A stretch of DNA of 6,399 nt from an uncultured Clostridia bacterium (GTDB lineage Bacteria; Bacillota; Clostridia; UBA1381), in NCBI GenBank assembly GCA_910578235.1, contig CAJTPP010000040.1:5523-11921 (forward strand), written 5' to 3'. Every line of letters starts with the position of its first letter. The first letter of the stretch is position 1. Both the position numbers and the translations under genes were made by a program. Shown here in pieces: positions 1 to 5,797 of the stretch. The notes beneath the pieces are model-generated. The model was not told the origin of the DNA, did no database searches, and was given only the letters and a program-made list of their open reading frames with translations.

Positions 1-47
1 TTAGTGAATTTTACTAAAGAAAAAAAGTTTTTTTGTGAAATATATGA

Positions 48-77
48 CTAACAATTTTACTTTAAATATGTTATCAT
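48..77 (+). promoter_or_regulatory. Candidate promoter of the ABC ATPase gene (extended -10)
   Basis: The sequence TGTTATCAT at 69-77 is an extended -10 element (TG, one base, then TATCAT at 72-77). The best -35 is poor: CTAACA at 48-53, four of six matches to TTGACA, with an 18-bp spacer. An A7-G-T7 tract at 20-34 lies upstream and could act as a bent or UP-like element. Initiation near 84 would give a 5' UTR of about 100 nt. The short inverted repeat TATCT-AACA-AGATA (79-92) sits over the expected start site and could be an operator. This is a pattern call only. Confidence 0.4.
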
Positions 78-126
78 ATATCTAACAAGATAAGTGTTGG
101 AAGATTTGATATGCACTTTAAAATCG

Positions 127-154
127 GCGGAAAGATTTAATCTGGTTTTTCCGC
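127..154 (+). other. Hairpin in the 5' UTR of the ABC ATPase gene
   Basis: GCGGAAA at 127-133 is exactly complementary to TTTCCGC at 148-154, and a G-T and an A-T pair (134-135 with 146-147) can extend the stem to 9 bp around a loop of about 10 nt. It lies between the candidate promoter and the ribosome binding site (AGGGG at 174-178). It is not followed by a T-run, so it is not a typical terminator. An mRNA-stabilising or regulatory role is possible but inferred. Confidence 0.4.
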
Positions 155-187
155 TTAGTATTTATTTAATGAGAGGGGAACAGTAAT

Positions 188-1297
188 ATGGCAGATTTAC
201 AATTAAAACACATTTACAAAAGATACGCGGGCGGCGTTACGGCTGTAAGTGATTTTACACTTGACATTGCTGATAAGGAGTTTATAATTCTTGTAGGTCC
301 TTCAGGCTGCGGTAAATCAACAACATTGAGAATGGTGGCAGGTCTTGAAGAAATTTCGGAGGGTGAGCTTTACATAGACGGACGTCTTGTAAACGATGTT
401 GCCCCTAAGGACAGAGATATTGCGATGGTTTTCCAGAACTACGCTCTGTATCCTCATATGACGGTATTTGATAATATGGCGTTTGGTCTTAAATTAAGAA
501 AAACTCCTAAGGATGAAATAAAGAAGCGTGTTACGGAGGCTGCAAGAATTCTTGATATTGAGCATCTTCTTGACAGAAAGCCAAAAGCTCTTTCGGGCGG
601 TCAGAGACAGCGTGTTGCCATGGGCCGTGCTATTGTCCGCAGTCCAAAGGTATTCCTTATGGATGAGCCGCTTTCAAACCTTGACGCAAAACTGAGAGTT
701 GCGATGAGAACTGAGATTAAAAAATTACATAACAAGCTTCAGACAACATTTATCTACGTTACGCATGACCAGACAGAAGCTATGACAATGGGTACGCGTA
801 TCGTTGTTATGAAGGACGGTATTGTACAGCAGGTTGATACTCCTGCGAATCTGTACTCAAAGCCAATAAATGTGTTCGTTGCGGGCTTCATCGGTTCGCC
901 TCAGATGAACTTTGTAAACGCTTTGCTGTCTAAGGAGAACGGCGGTATATATGCTTCGTTCGCTGAAAATAAGATCAGAATTCCTGACGGTAAGGTTACG
1001 CCTGAGCTTGAGAAGTATGTGGGCAAGGAAGTAATGATAGGTATCAGACCTGAGGATATTCATGATGATGAAGCGTTTATTTCAAGCAAGCCAGACGCTG
1101 TATGTAATGCTTATGTTGAGGTTACTGAAATGATGGGTGCTGAAACATATCTGTATTTACAGGTTGCGGGCGAGCAGTTTACAGCAAGAGTTAACCAGCG
1201 TTCAACCGCTCAGATTGGCGATACAATCAAGGTTGCGTTTGAGACAAACAAGCTGCATATCTTTGATAAGGATACAGAACTTGCTATTGTTCACTAA
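188..1297 (+). CDS. Carbohydrate ABC transporter ATP-binding protein, MsmX/MsmK/UgpC type
   Basis: This is the cytoplasmic ATPase subunit that powers import of sugars (oligosaccharides, or glycerol-3-phosphate in UgpC relatives) through a separate membrane permease. The 369 residues match the usual length of about 365-375. The nucleotide-binding domain shows Walker A GPSGCGKST (37-45), the Q-loop glutamine at 83, signature LSGGQ (135-139), Walker B with catalytic E160 (VFLMDEP, 155-161), a D-loop (SNLD, 163-166) and the switch histidine H193. The C-terminal part (about 240-369) is the MalK-type regulatory OB-fold region, with the hallmark IGIRPEDI at 284-291. The ATG has a good ribosome binding site (GAGAGGGGA, 171-179, 8-nt spacer). 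No permease or substrate-binding gene is next to it and a terminator follows, so it may be a shared ATPase serving several transporters, as MsmX does in Bacillus subtilis. The transported substrate cannot be read from the sequence. Confidence 0.93.
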   Translation: MADLQLKHIYKRYAGGVTAVSDFTLDIADKEFIILVGPSGCGKSTTLRMVAGLEEISEGELYIDGRLVNDVAPKDRDIAMVFQNYALYPHMTVFDNMAFGLKLRKTPKDEIKKRVTEAARILDIEHLLDRKPKALSGGQRQRVAMGRAIVRSPKVFLMDEPLSNLDAKLRVAMRTEIKKLHNKLQTTFIYVTHDQTEAMTMGTRIVVMKDGIVQQVDTPANLYSKPINVFVAGFIGSPQMNFVNALLSKENGGIYASFAENKIRIPDGKVTPELEKYVGKEVMIGIRPEDIHDDEAFISSKPDAVCNAYVEVTEMMGAETYLYLQVAGEQFTARVNQRSTAQIGDTIKVAFETNKLHIFDKDTELAIVH

Positions 1298-1305
1298 TGT
1301 GTTTT

Positions 1306-1336
1306 AAAAGAGGTTATTTATATAACCTCTTTTTTT
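1306..1336 (+). terminator. Intrinsic terminator after the ABC ATPase gene
   Basis: A perfect 9-bp stem, AGAGGTTAT (1309-1317) with ATAACCTCT (1322-1330), closes a 4-nt loop. It is followed directly by a run of seven T (1330-1336) and preceded by AAAA (1306-1309). It begins 8 bases after the stop codon and isolates the upstream gene from radC. Confidence 0.93.
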
Positions 1337-1349
1337 GTATATAAAACTA

Positions 1350-1379
1350 TGGACATTTTGGCGTGCAATGGTATATAAT
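1350..1379 (+). promoter_or_regulatory. Sigma-A-type promoter of the radC-like gene
   Basis: TGGACA (1350-1355, five of six matches to the -35 consensus) and a perfect TATAAT (1374-1379) are separated by 18 bp. It lies between the upstream terminator and the radC-like start codon, so initiation is expected near 1386, with a UTR of about 30 nt. Confidence 0.75.
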
Positions 1380-1416
1380 AAAAATATAGACTTTTAGAAA
1401 AGGCGGCAAAGTTACT

Positions 1417-2151
1417 ATGTCAGATAAAAATATTCATAGCGGTCACAGAGCCAGACTGCGTGAGGAATTTAGAATAAAAGGTTTTAAAGACTGGAGCGAA
1501 CACAAGGTGCTGGAATATGTGCTTCAGCGTGTGCTGCCTCGTGTGGATACTAACGGAATTGCGCATATGATGATAAATAAATGCGAGGGCTTTGAAAATG
1601 TGTTCAGTGCGCCGAAGGAACAGCTTGAAGATGTTATAGGCGTTGGAAAAGAAACAGCGGAATATATACATATGCTTGGGGAATTAATCAGATACTATAA
1701 TAATCTTCATCTTAATAAGAGTAAATTCGAGCTTAACAGTGAAACCTGCGAGGATTATATGCTAAAATTATTTAGCGGGGAAGAACATGAGATTGTGTAT
1801 ATTATATGCCTTGACGCGGCAAATCATATTCTTTTGCGTGAAGTTATTTTTGAGGGAGGTTTTGAGACTGTAGAAGTTGATATCGCGCGGATAATGCGTA
1901 TTGCTATAAAAAGTAACGCGGCATATATTGTGCTTGCGCATAATCATCCGAGCGGAATTTCAATTCCGTCAAACGCTGATATTGTGACAACACAGACAAT
2001 TGAGCGCGCTCTGCATCTTGGAGGAATAAAACTGCTTGATCATATTGTTGTCGCGGGGAGAAAATGCACAAGTATGCGCTCGGGCGGTTATCTTACGAGT
2101 AGGGCGGGGATAGTGAATGCGGCAGCGTATAAAAAGAAAACCCCGAAATAG
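1417..2151 (+). CDS. radC: RadC family JAB/MPN-domain protein
   Basis: This is a complete 244-residue RadC family protein. The N-terminal part (about 5-95) is the RadC N-terminal region, with HSGHRARLREEF near the start and a helix-hairpin-helix-like segment around GVGKETA (75-81). The C-terminal part (about 100-228) is a JAB/MPN domain with a complete metal-binding JAMM signature, H175-N-H177-P-S-G followed by S185 and D188, spaced as in JAMM metalloproteases. The characteristic LLDHIVVAG segment (206-214) is present. The ATG is preceded by a modest ribosome binding site (AGGCGG, 1401-1406, 10-nt spacer). Despite the name, a DNA-repair role for RadC is not established: the original E. coli radC phenotype was later traced to recG. 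Related proteins are found in chromosomes and on mobile elements, but nothing mobile is visible here. It has its own promoter, and no convincing terminator separates it from the hom region. Confidence 0.9.
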   Translation: MSDKNIHSGHRARLREEFRIKGFKDWSEHKVLEYVLQRVLPRVDTNGIAHMMINKCEGFENVFSAPKEQLEDVIGVGKETAEYIHMLGELIRYYNNLHLNKSKFELNSETCEDYMLKLFSGEEHEIVYIICLDAANHILLREVIFEGGFETVEVDIARIMRIAIKSNAAYIVLAHNHPSGISIPSNADIVTTQTIERALHLGGIKLLDHIVVAGRKCTSMRSGGYLTSRAGIVNAAAYKKKTPK

Positions 2152-2217
2152 TCTTTGTAGGGTTAATTTATACAAAAGAAAATTGATAAAAAAGGACATA
2201 TTTGGCGTTTGGAAACA

Positions 2218-2246
2218 TTGACTTTAACAGACTAATGTGGTAGTAT
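2218..2246 (+). promoter_or_regulatory. Promoter of the hom-thrB-aspartokinase operon
   Basis: TTGACT (2218-2223, five of six consensus matches) is followed after 17 bp by TAGTAT (2241-2246), and TG at 2238-2239 makes it an extended -10. Initiation near 2253 would produce a leader of about 190 nt. A perfect TATAAT also occurs at 2255-2260, but the bases 17 bp upstream (CTAATG, 2232-2237) are a poor -35, so it is a secondary candidate. Confidence 0.72.
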
Positions 2247-2272
2247 ATTCTATATATAATTAAAAGCAGTGT

Positions 2273-2310
2273 ATCCGCGTCTTGCAGACAGCGGATTATC
2301 TTCATTTTTT
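2273..2310 (+). terminator. Possible leader terminator or attenuator hairpin
   Basis: ATCCGC-GTCT (2273-2282) pairs with AGAC (2286-2289) and GCGGAT (2291-2296) around a TGC loop, with a single bulged A at 2290. The 10-bp GC-rich stem is followed by a T-rich tail ending in six T (2305-2310), but the T-run starts 8 bases after the stem, which weakens it as an intrinsic terminator. It could end read-through from radC, give a short transcript from the hom promoter, or be a structural stem of the leader. Confidence 0.4.
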
Positions 2311-2319
2311 CGGCGGCGG

Positions 2320-2358
2320 TTTCAGGGTGAAAAACAAATCGGATATTCACCGCTGAAA
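2320..2358 (+). other. Leader hairpin 2 (12 bp with one bulge)
   Basis: TTTCAG-GGTGAA (2320-2331) pairs with TTCACC (2346-2351) and CTGAAA (2353-2358), leaving one bulged G at 2352 and a 14-nt loop. It is the longest stem in the leader. A CGG triplet run (2311-2319) just before it could pair alternatively with CCGC at 2275-2278 or 2350-2353, so mutually exclusive folds are possible. Confidence 0.5.
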
Positions 2359-2363
2359 TAATA

Positions 2364-2405
2364 AATAACGGGATTTTATCCCTTATTACAGTAAGAAAAA
2401 CTGTA
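2364..2405 (+). other. Leader hairpins 3 and 4
   Basis: Hairpin 3 pairs AATAA plus GGGAT (2364-2374, bulged C at 2369) with ATCCC plus TTATT (2378-2387) around a TTT loop. Hairpin 4 pairs TACAGT (2387-2392) with ACTGTA (2400-2405) around a 7-nt A-rich loop. The two share base 2387. Neither is followed by a T-run, so they are not terminators. They lie 28 to 83 bases upstream of the hom ribosome binding site. Confidence 0.4.
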
Positions 2406-2446
2406 TATACATATTTTGAAAAACAAAAAGACAGGGAGGCAAAAGA

Positions 2447-3658
2447 ATGGCAAAGGTTGCAATAATGGGTTACGGTACTGTGGGAAGCGGTGTGTATGAC
2501 ATAATAAAGACTAATTCAGACAAGCTTAGCCGCAGCGCTAACGGAGAAAAAACAGAGATTAAATATATTCTTGATATCCGCGACTTTGACGACCATCCCG
2601 AAAAGGAGCTTTTCACAAAGGATTTTAATGACATACTGAATGACGCAGAGATAAGCGTTGTGGCTGAGGTGATGGGAGGACTTCATCCGGCATATGAGTT
2701 TACAAAAAGTCTTTTGGAAGCGGGAAAGAGCGTTGTTACATCTAATAAGGAGCTTGTTGCCACATACGGTACTGAGCTTTTGGAAATTGCGGGAAATAAA
2801 AATGTGAATTATTTCTTTGAAGCAAGTGTGGGCGGCGGTATTCCTATTATCAGACCAATGCATCAGTGTCTTACGGCTAATAATATAGAGAAAATTGCGG
2901 GTATTCTTAACGGTACGACAAATTATATTTTAAATCAGATGATAAAGAACGGTAAAACTTTTGAGACTGCTTTGAAAGACGCTCAAGACAAGGGGTTTGC
3001 GGAGAGAAATCCCGCTGCGGACGTAGAAGGTCATGACGCTTGCCGTAAGATTGCTATTCTCGCGTCTCTTGCTTCGGGAAAAATGATTGATTATAATGAT
3101 ATTGATACAGAGGGAATTACGAACATTACTCTTGATGATGTTAAATACGCTTCGGCTATGGATGCTGCCGTAAAGCTTATAGGTTATGCGGATTTTAGCG
3201 CGGATGGAAAAATTTATTCGATTGTTTCACCGATGCTTATAAAGAACGAGAGTCCGCTTTCAGGAGTGGACGGCGTATTTAACGCTATTATGGTGACAGG
3301 CGATTGTGTCGGAGATGTTATGTTTTACGGCAAGGGCGCCGGCAAGCTTCCTACCGCAAGCGCGGTTGTTGCTGATGTTGTTGACGCGGTAAAGCATAAG
3401 GAAAGAAGCAAAAAGATTTTCTGGGAAAAGCCCGATGGAAATGTTATGGCGGATAGTGACAGCAAGAGGTTTGCTTATTTTATCAGAACAACAGATCCGG
3501 CTGAAAATGTGCAGAAAATATTTGATAAGTGTGAGTTTGTTGACAATATAGTTGAAAATGAATCGGCGTTCGTGACAAAGCCGATGACAAAGTCAGAGGC
3601 GGAGGATAAGCTGTCCAAACTGTCGGATGTTATCACAAATATCCGTATATTAGACTGA
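2447..3658 (+). CDS. hom: Homoserine dehydrogenase
   Basis: This enzyme reduces aspartate 4-semialdehyde to homoserine with NAD(P)H, in the cytoplasm, at the branch leading to threonine and methionine. It is 403 residues long. The N-terminal Rossmann domain has GYGTVGSG (8-15). TSNK (98-101) and EASVGGGIP (125-133) mark the substrate and cofactor region. The family signature is intact at 179-201 (A-x3-GFA-x2-NP-x2-DV-x-G-x-D-x3-K), giving E186, D197 and K201 as equivalents of the yeast catalytic residues. GKGAGKLPTASAVVAD (295-310) completes the catalytic domain. The last 65 residues or so resemble a shortened ACT-like domain, while many Firmicutes Hom proteins are near 430 residues with a fuller ACT domain. 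Feedback control by threonine may therefore be weak or different (inference). The start is supported by AGGGAGG at 2433-2439. It is the first gene of the operon, and its stop codon overlaps the thrB start. Confidence 0.96.
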   Translation: MAKVAIMGYGTVGSGVYDIIKTNSDKLSRSANGEKTEIKYILDIRDFDDHPEKELFTKDFNDILNDAEISVVAEVMGGLHPAYEFTKSLLEAGKSVVTSNKELVATYGTELLEIAGNKNVNYFFEASVGGGIPIIRPMHQCLTANNIEKIAGILNGTTNYILNQMIKNGKTFETALKDAQDKGFAERNPAADVEGHDACRKIAILASLASGKMIDYNDIDTEGITNITLDDVKYASAMDAAVKLIGYADFSADGKIYSIVSPMLIKNESPLSGVDGVFNAIMVTGDCVGDVMFYGKGAGKLPTASAVVADVVDAVKHKERSKKIFWEKPDGNVMADSDSKRFAYFIRTTDPAENVQKIFDKCEFVDNIVENESAFVTKPMTKSEAEDKLSKLSDVITNIRILD

Positions 3659-4554
3659 TGATAAGGCTTAGAGTGCCCGCCAGCAGCGCGAATATGGGCG
3701 CGGGTTTTGACACGCTCGGCGTGGCTTTGGGATTATATAGCCATATTGAGATAGAGGAAATTTCCAGTGGTGTGGAGATTGTTAACCGTAATTCTCAGAG
3801 CTTTGTTCCGAGGGATAAAAATAATTTGATTTACCGCGCTATGATATATTTGTTTGAAAATGTCGGCTATACTCCTAAGGGTTACAGAATTGTGCAGAAC
3901 AGCCGCATACCGATGACGCGCGGGCTTGGAAGCTCAAGCGCGTGTATAATAGGCGGTATGCTTGCGGGGAATATTATTTCGGGCAGAAAGCTTTCATACG
4001 GTGAGATAATACATCTTGCGGCTAAAATGGAGGGACATCCGGATAATGTCGGGCCGGCGTTGTACGGCGGCTTTTGTGTGTCACTTACGGATGACAGCAA
4101 AACGATTATTAAAAGCGCAAAGATAGACCGGAATATAAAATTTGCAGTGATTATTCCTGATTATTTTGTGGCTACGAAAAAATCAAGAGGCGTTTTGCCG
4201 TCAAGAGTGGATTTTCGTGACGCCGTATATAATATAGGTCACGCGTCAATGTTTCAGGCGGCTATGCTGTCGGGAGATATGGCCGCGCTGAGGATGGGAG
4301 TAAAGGACGCGCTGCACCAGCAGTACCGAAAAAGCTATGTGGACGGTATGGAGGAAATCTTTGAAAAAACCTATAAGCTCGGCTCGCACGCCACTTATCT
4401 TAGTGGTTCCGGACCGACTATACTGTCAGTGCTGGACGGTAATTATTATGAATTCAGAAACGGTATGAGCCGGTATTTCAGAGAAAATTCTCTTGAATGG
4501 AAATGTATGATACTGCCGATAGATAATGTCGGAGCAGTGGTATCGGTGATTTAG
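3658..4554 (+). CDS. thrB: Homoserine kinase (GHMP family)
   Basis: This enzyme transfers a phosphate from ATP to homoserine to form O-phosphohomoserine, the substrate of threonine synthase. The 298 residues fit the family. GHMP motif 1 is PASSANMGAGFD (7-18). The ATP-binding glycine- and serine-rich loop is RGLGSSSA (88-95). EGHPDNV (125-131) is the conserved segment carrying the catalytic-region glutamate, and motif 3 is SGSGPT (249-254). The ATG overlaps the hom TGA by one base (TGATG). I see no clear Shine-Dalgarno sequence in the preceding 20 bases, so translation probably depends on ribosomes finishing hom. The aspartokinase gene follows after 20 bp. A different GHMP kinase is unlikely given the neighbours. 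Confidence 0.95.
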   Translation: MIRLRVPASSANMGAGFDTLGVALGLYSHIEIEEISSGVEIVNRNSQSFVPRDKNNLIYRAMIYLFENVGYTPKGYRIVQNSRIPMTRGLGSSSACIIGGMLAGNIISGRKLSYGEIIHLAAKMEGHPDNVGPALYGGFCVSLTDDSKTIIKSAKIDRNIKFAVIIPDYFVATKKSRGVLPSRVDFRDAVYNIGHASMFQAAMLSGDMAALRMGVKDALHQQYRKSYVDGMEEIFEKTYKLGSHATYLSGSGPTILSVLDGNYYEFRNGMSRYFRENSLEWKCMILPIDNVGAVVSVI

Positions 4555-4574
4555 AAAAAGGAAGGAAAATAGAA

Positions 4575-5783
4575 ATGGGACTTATAGTTCAAAAATATGG
4601 AGGCACTTCCGTTAGGGATGCCGAAAGGGTAATGAACGTCGCAAGACGTGTTACTGACGCGTATAAAGCGGGGAATAATGTTGTTGTCGCTGTCAGCGCG
4701 CAGGGTGATACAACAGACGATCTTATAGAAAAGGCAAAGGAAATTAATCCTGACGCTTCAAAAAGAGAAATGGATATGCTGCTTGCGACAGGCGAGCAGA
4801 TTTCAATTTCGCTGCTTGCCATGGCAATTGAAAAAATAGGCTGTCCTGTTATTTCGCTTACAGGCTGGCAGGCAGGTATGAAAACAGACGCAAAATACGG
4901 CTCGGCAAGAATTAAAACTATAGATACGGAAAGAATTCAGACAGAGCTGGACAGAAAGAGAATTGTTATTGTCGCGGGTTTTCAGGGTATTAATAAATAT
5001 GACGATATAACGACTTTGGGCAGAGGCGGAAGCGATACCTCCGCGGTTGCTCTTGCGGCGGCGCTGCACGCTGATGTGTGTGAAATTTATACGGATGTTG
5101 ACGGCGTTTATACAACTGATCCGAGAATTTGCAAACAGGCATATAAGCTTGATGATATTTCATATGATGAAATGCTGGAGCTTGCGTCACTGGGGGCCAA
5201 TGTTCTGCATAACAGAAGCGTGGAGATGGCGAAAAAATATAATGTTAAGCTGTCGGTAAGATCAAGTCTTAATAATAATGAGGGAACATATGTTAAGGAG
5301 GTTTCACAAGTGGAAAAGATGCTCGTAAGAGGTGTGACAAGAGATAATGACTGCGCAAGAATAGCGTTGTGCGGTGTGGAGGATGCTCCCGGCAAGGCAT
5401 TCCAGATATTTGAAATGATTGCGAAGGCGGGAATAAGCGTTGACCTTATTATTCAGTCAATAGGCGACGGAAAGACAAAGGATATCAGCTTTACGGTTAC
5501 CGAGGCGGATTTGCAGCCTACGCTTGACCTTCTTGAAAAGAATAAGGACTTCATAAATGCCCGTGAGGTAAAAGCGACGGAGGATGTGTCCAAAGTTTCA
5601 ATTGTGGGCGCGGGTATGGTGAACAATTCGGGTGTTGCCGCAAAAATGTTTGAGGCGTTATATGACGCGCATATTAATATAAAGATGATTGCCACATCTG
5701 AAATTAAAATATCGGTTCTTGTTGCTCAGAAAGATGCTGAGGCGGCGGTGAACGCGATACATGATAAGTTTTTGCTTAAATAA
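4575..5783 (+). CDS. lysC: Aspartokinase (monofunctional, two ACT domains)
   Basis: This enzyme phosphorylates aspartate to 4-aspartyl-phosphate, the first step to lysine, threonine and methionine. The 402 residues are close to the 408 of Bacillus subtilis LysC. The amino acid kinase domain (1 to about 240) carries KYGGTS (7-12), ATGEQIS (71-77), GRGGSDTSA (149-157) and YTDVDGVYTTDPR (172-184). Two ACT regulatory domains follow, at about 263-325 and 340-400. The ATG has a strong ribosome binding site (GGAAGGA, 4560-4566, 8-nt spacer). A second ribosome binding site inside the gene probably yields a separate regulatory subunit. The lysC name is by family resemblance. Its place after hom and thrB suggests the isozyme may serve threonine synthesis, and which amino acid inhibits it cannot be read from the sequence. 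Neither asd nor dapA is adjacent. Confidence 0.95.
   Translation: MGLIVQKYGGTSVRDAERVMNVARRVTDAYKAGNNVVVAVSAQGDTTDDLIEKAKEINPDASKREMDMLLATGEQISISLLAMAIEKIGCPVISLTGWQAGMKTDAKYGSARIKTIDTERIQTELDRKRIVIVAGFQGINKYDDITTLGRGGSDTSAVALAAALHADVCEIYTDVDGVYTTDPRICKQAYKLDDISYDEMLELASLGANVLHNRSVEMAKKYNVKLSVRSSLNNNEGTYVKEVSQVEKMLVRGVTRDNDCARIALCGVEDAPGKAFQIFEMIAKAGISVDLIIQSIGDGKTKDISFTVTEADLQPTLDLLEKNKDFINAREVKATEDVSKVSIVGAGMVNNSGVAAKMFEALYDAHINIKMIATSEIKISVLVAQKDAEAAVNAIHDKFLLK
5295..5302 (+). promoter_or_regulatory. Internal Shine-Dalgarno for the aspartokinase beta subunit
   Basis: AAGGAGGT inside the aspartokinase gene is an almost perfect anti-16S match, 7 nt before an in-frame GTG (5310-5312, codon 246). 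It is as strong as or stronger than the gene-start ribosome binding sites in this window, and it lies exactly at the junction of the kinase and ACT domains. Confidence 0.75.
5310..5783 (+). CDS. Internal in-frame product: aspartokinase beta (regulatory) subunit
   Basis: Translation from the GTG at codon 246 would give a 157-residue protein made only of the two ACT domains, in the same frame and with the same C-terminus as the full-length enzyme. In Bacillus subtilis, lysC makes a 408-residue alpha and a 163-residue beta subunit, the latter starting at codon 246, and the holoenzyme contains both. The codon number here is the same. An ATG at codon 249 (5319-5321) is an alternative start but lies 16 nt from the Shine-Dalgarno, which is too far. 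The sequence shows the signal directly, while production of the subunit is inferred. Confidence 0.7.
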   Translation: MEKMLVRGVTRDNDCARIALCGVEDAPGKAFQIFEMIAKAGISVDLIIQSIGDGKTKDISFTVTEADLQPTLDLLEKNKDFINAREVKATEDVSKVSIVGAGMVNNSGVAAKMFEALYDAHINIKMIATSEIKISVLVAQKDAEAAVNAIHDKFLLK

Positions 5784-5797
5784 TTAAAAGAAACAAA

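Larger units (their letters stand above)
2253..2446 (+). promoter_or_regulatory. Structured 5' leader of the threonine-branch operon (unclassified)
   Basis: The transcribed region between the hom promoter and hom can form four consecutive, non-overlapping hairpins (2273-2296, 2320-2358, 2364-2387, 2387-2405), followed by an unstructured A-rich stretch and the ribosome binding site AGGGAGG (2433-2439, 7-nt spacer to the ATG). I do not recognise a lysine, SAM or FMN riboswitch consensus or a T-box sequence. There is no ATG in the leader, and the short GTG- or TTG-initiated frames contain at most one threonine codon, so a classical leader-peptide attenuator is unlikely. The upstream portion 2152-2217 contains nothing I can assign. 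Regulatory function is inferred from length, position before a feedback-controlled pathway, and predicted pairing. Confidence 0.5.

Noticed and set aside
1417..2151. RadC as evidence of a mobile element or defence island
   Set aside because: RadC-like proteins do occur on mobile elements, but here there is no integrase, transposase, terminal repeat or tRNA site, and the neighbours are core metabolic genes.
2139..2164. Possible hairpin AACCC/GGGTT around the radC stop codon
   Set aside because: The stem is only 5 bp with a 16-nt loop and no + strand T-run. The T-rich side faces the - strand, where no gene ends.
2298..2334. FMN riboswitch resemblance (ATCTTC followed by CAGGGTGAAA)
   Set aside because: The two strings are about 19 nt apart instead of nearly contiguous, the remaining conserved RFN helices are absent, and the downstream gene is hom rather than a riboflavin gene.
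2168..2350. 60-codon open frame on the - strand across the hom promoter and leader
   Set aside because: It has no plausible ribosome binding site, it overlaps the strong + strand promoter and leader, and its product has no recognisable features.
2320..2358. T-box antiterminator resemblance (AGGGTG) in the hom leader
   Set aside because: The rest of the T-box consensus (GGNACCGCG) is missing, there is no recognisable Stem I or specifier loop, and no terminator lies just before hom.
2269..2361. 30-codon GTG-initiated frame in the hom leader as an attenuator peptide
   Set aside because: It has no ribosome binding site and no threonine codons, and only one isoleucine codon, so it does not fit a threonine or isoleucine attenuator.
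5108..5395. Long - strand open frames opposite the aspartokinase and other genes
   Set aside because: They are antisense to clearly conserved coding sequences and look like codon-bias shadows; none has family motifs.
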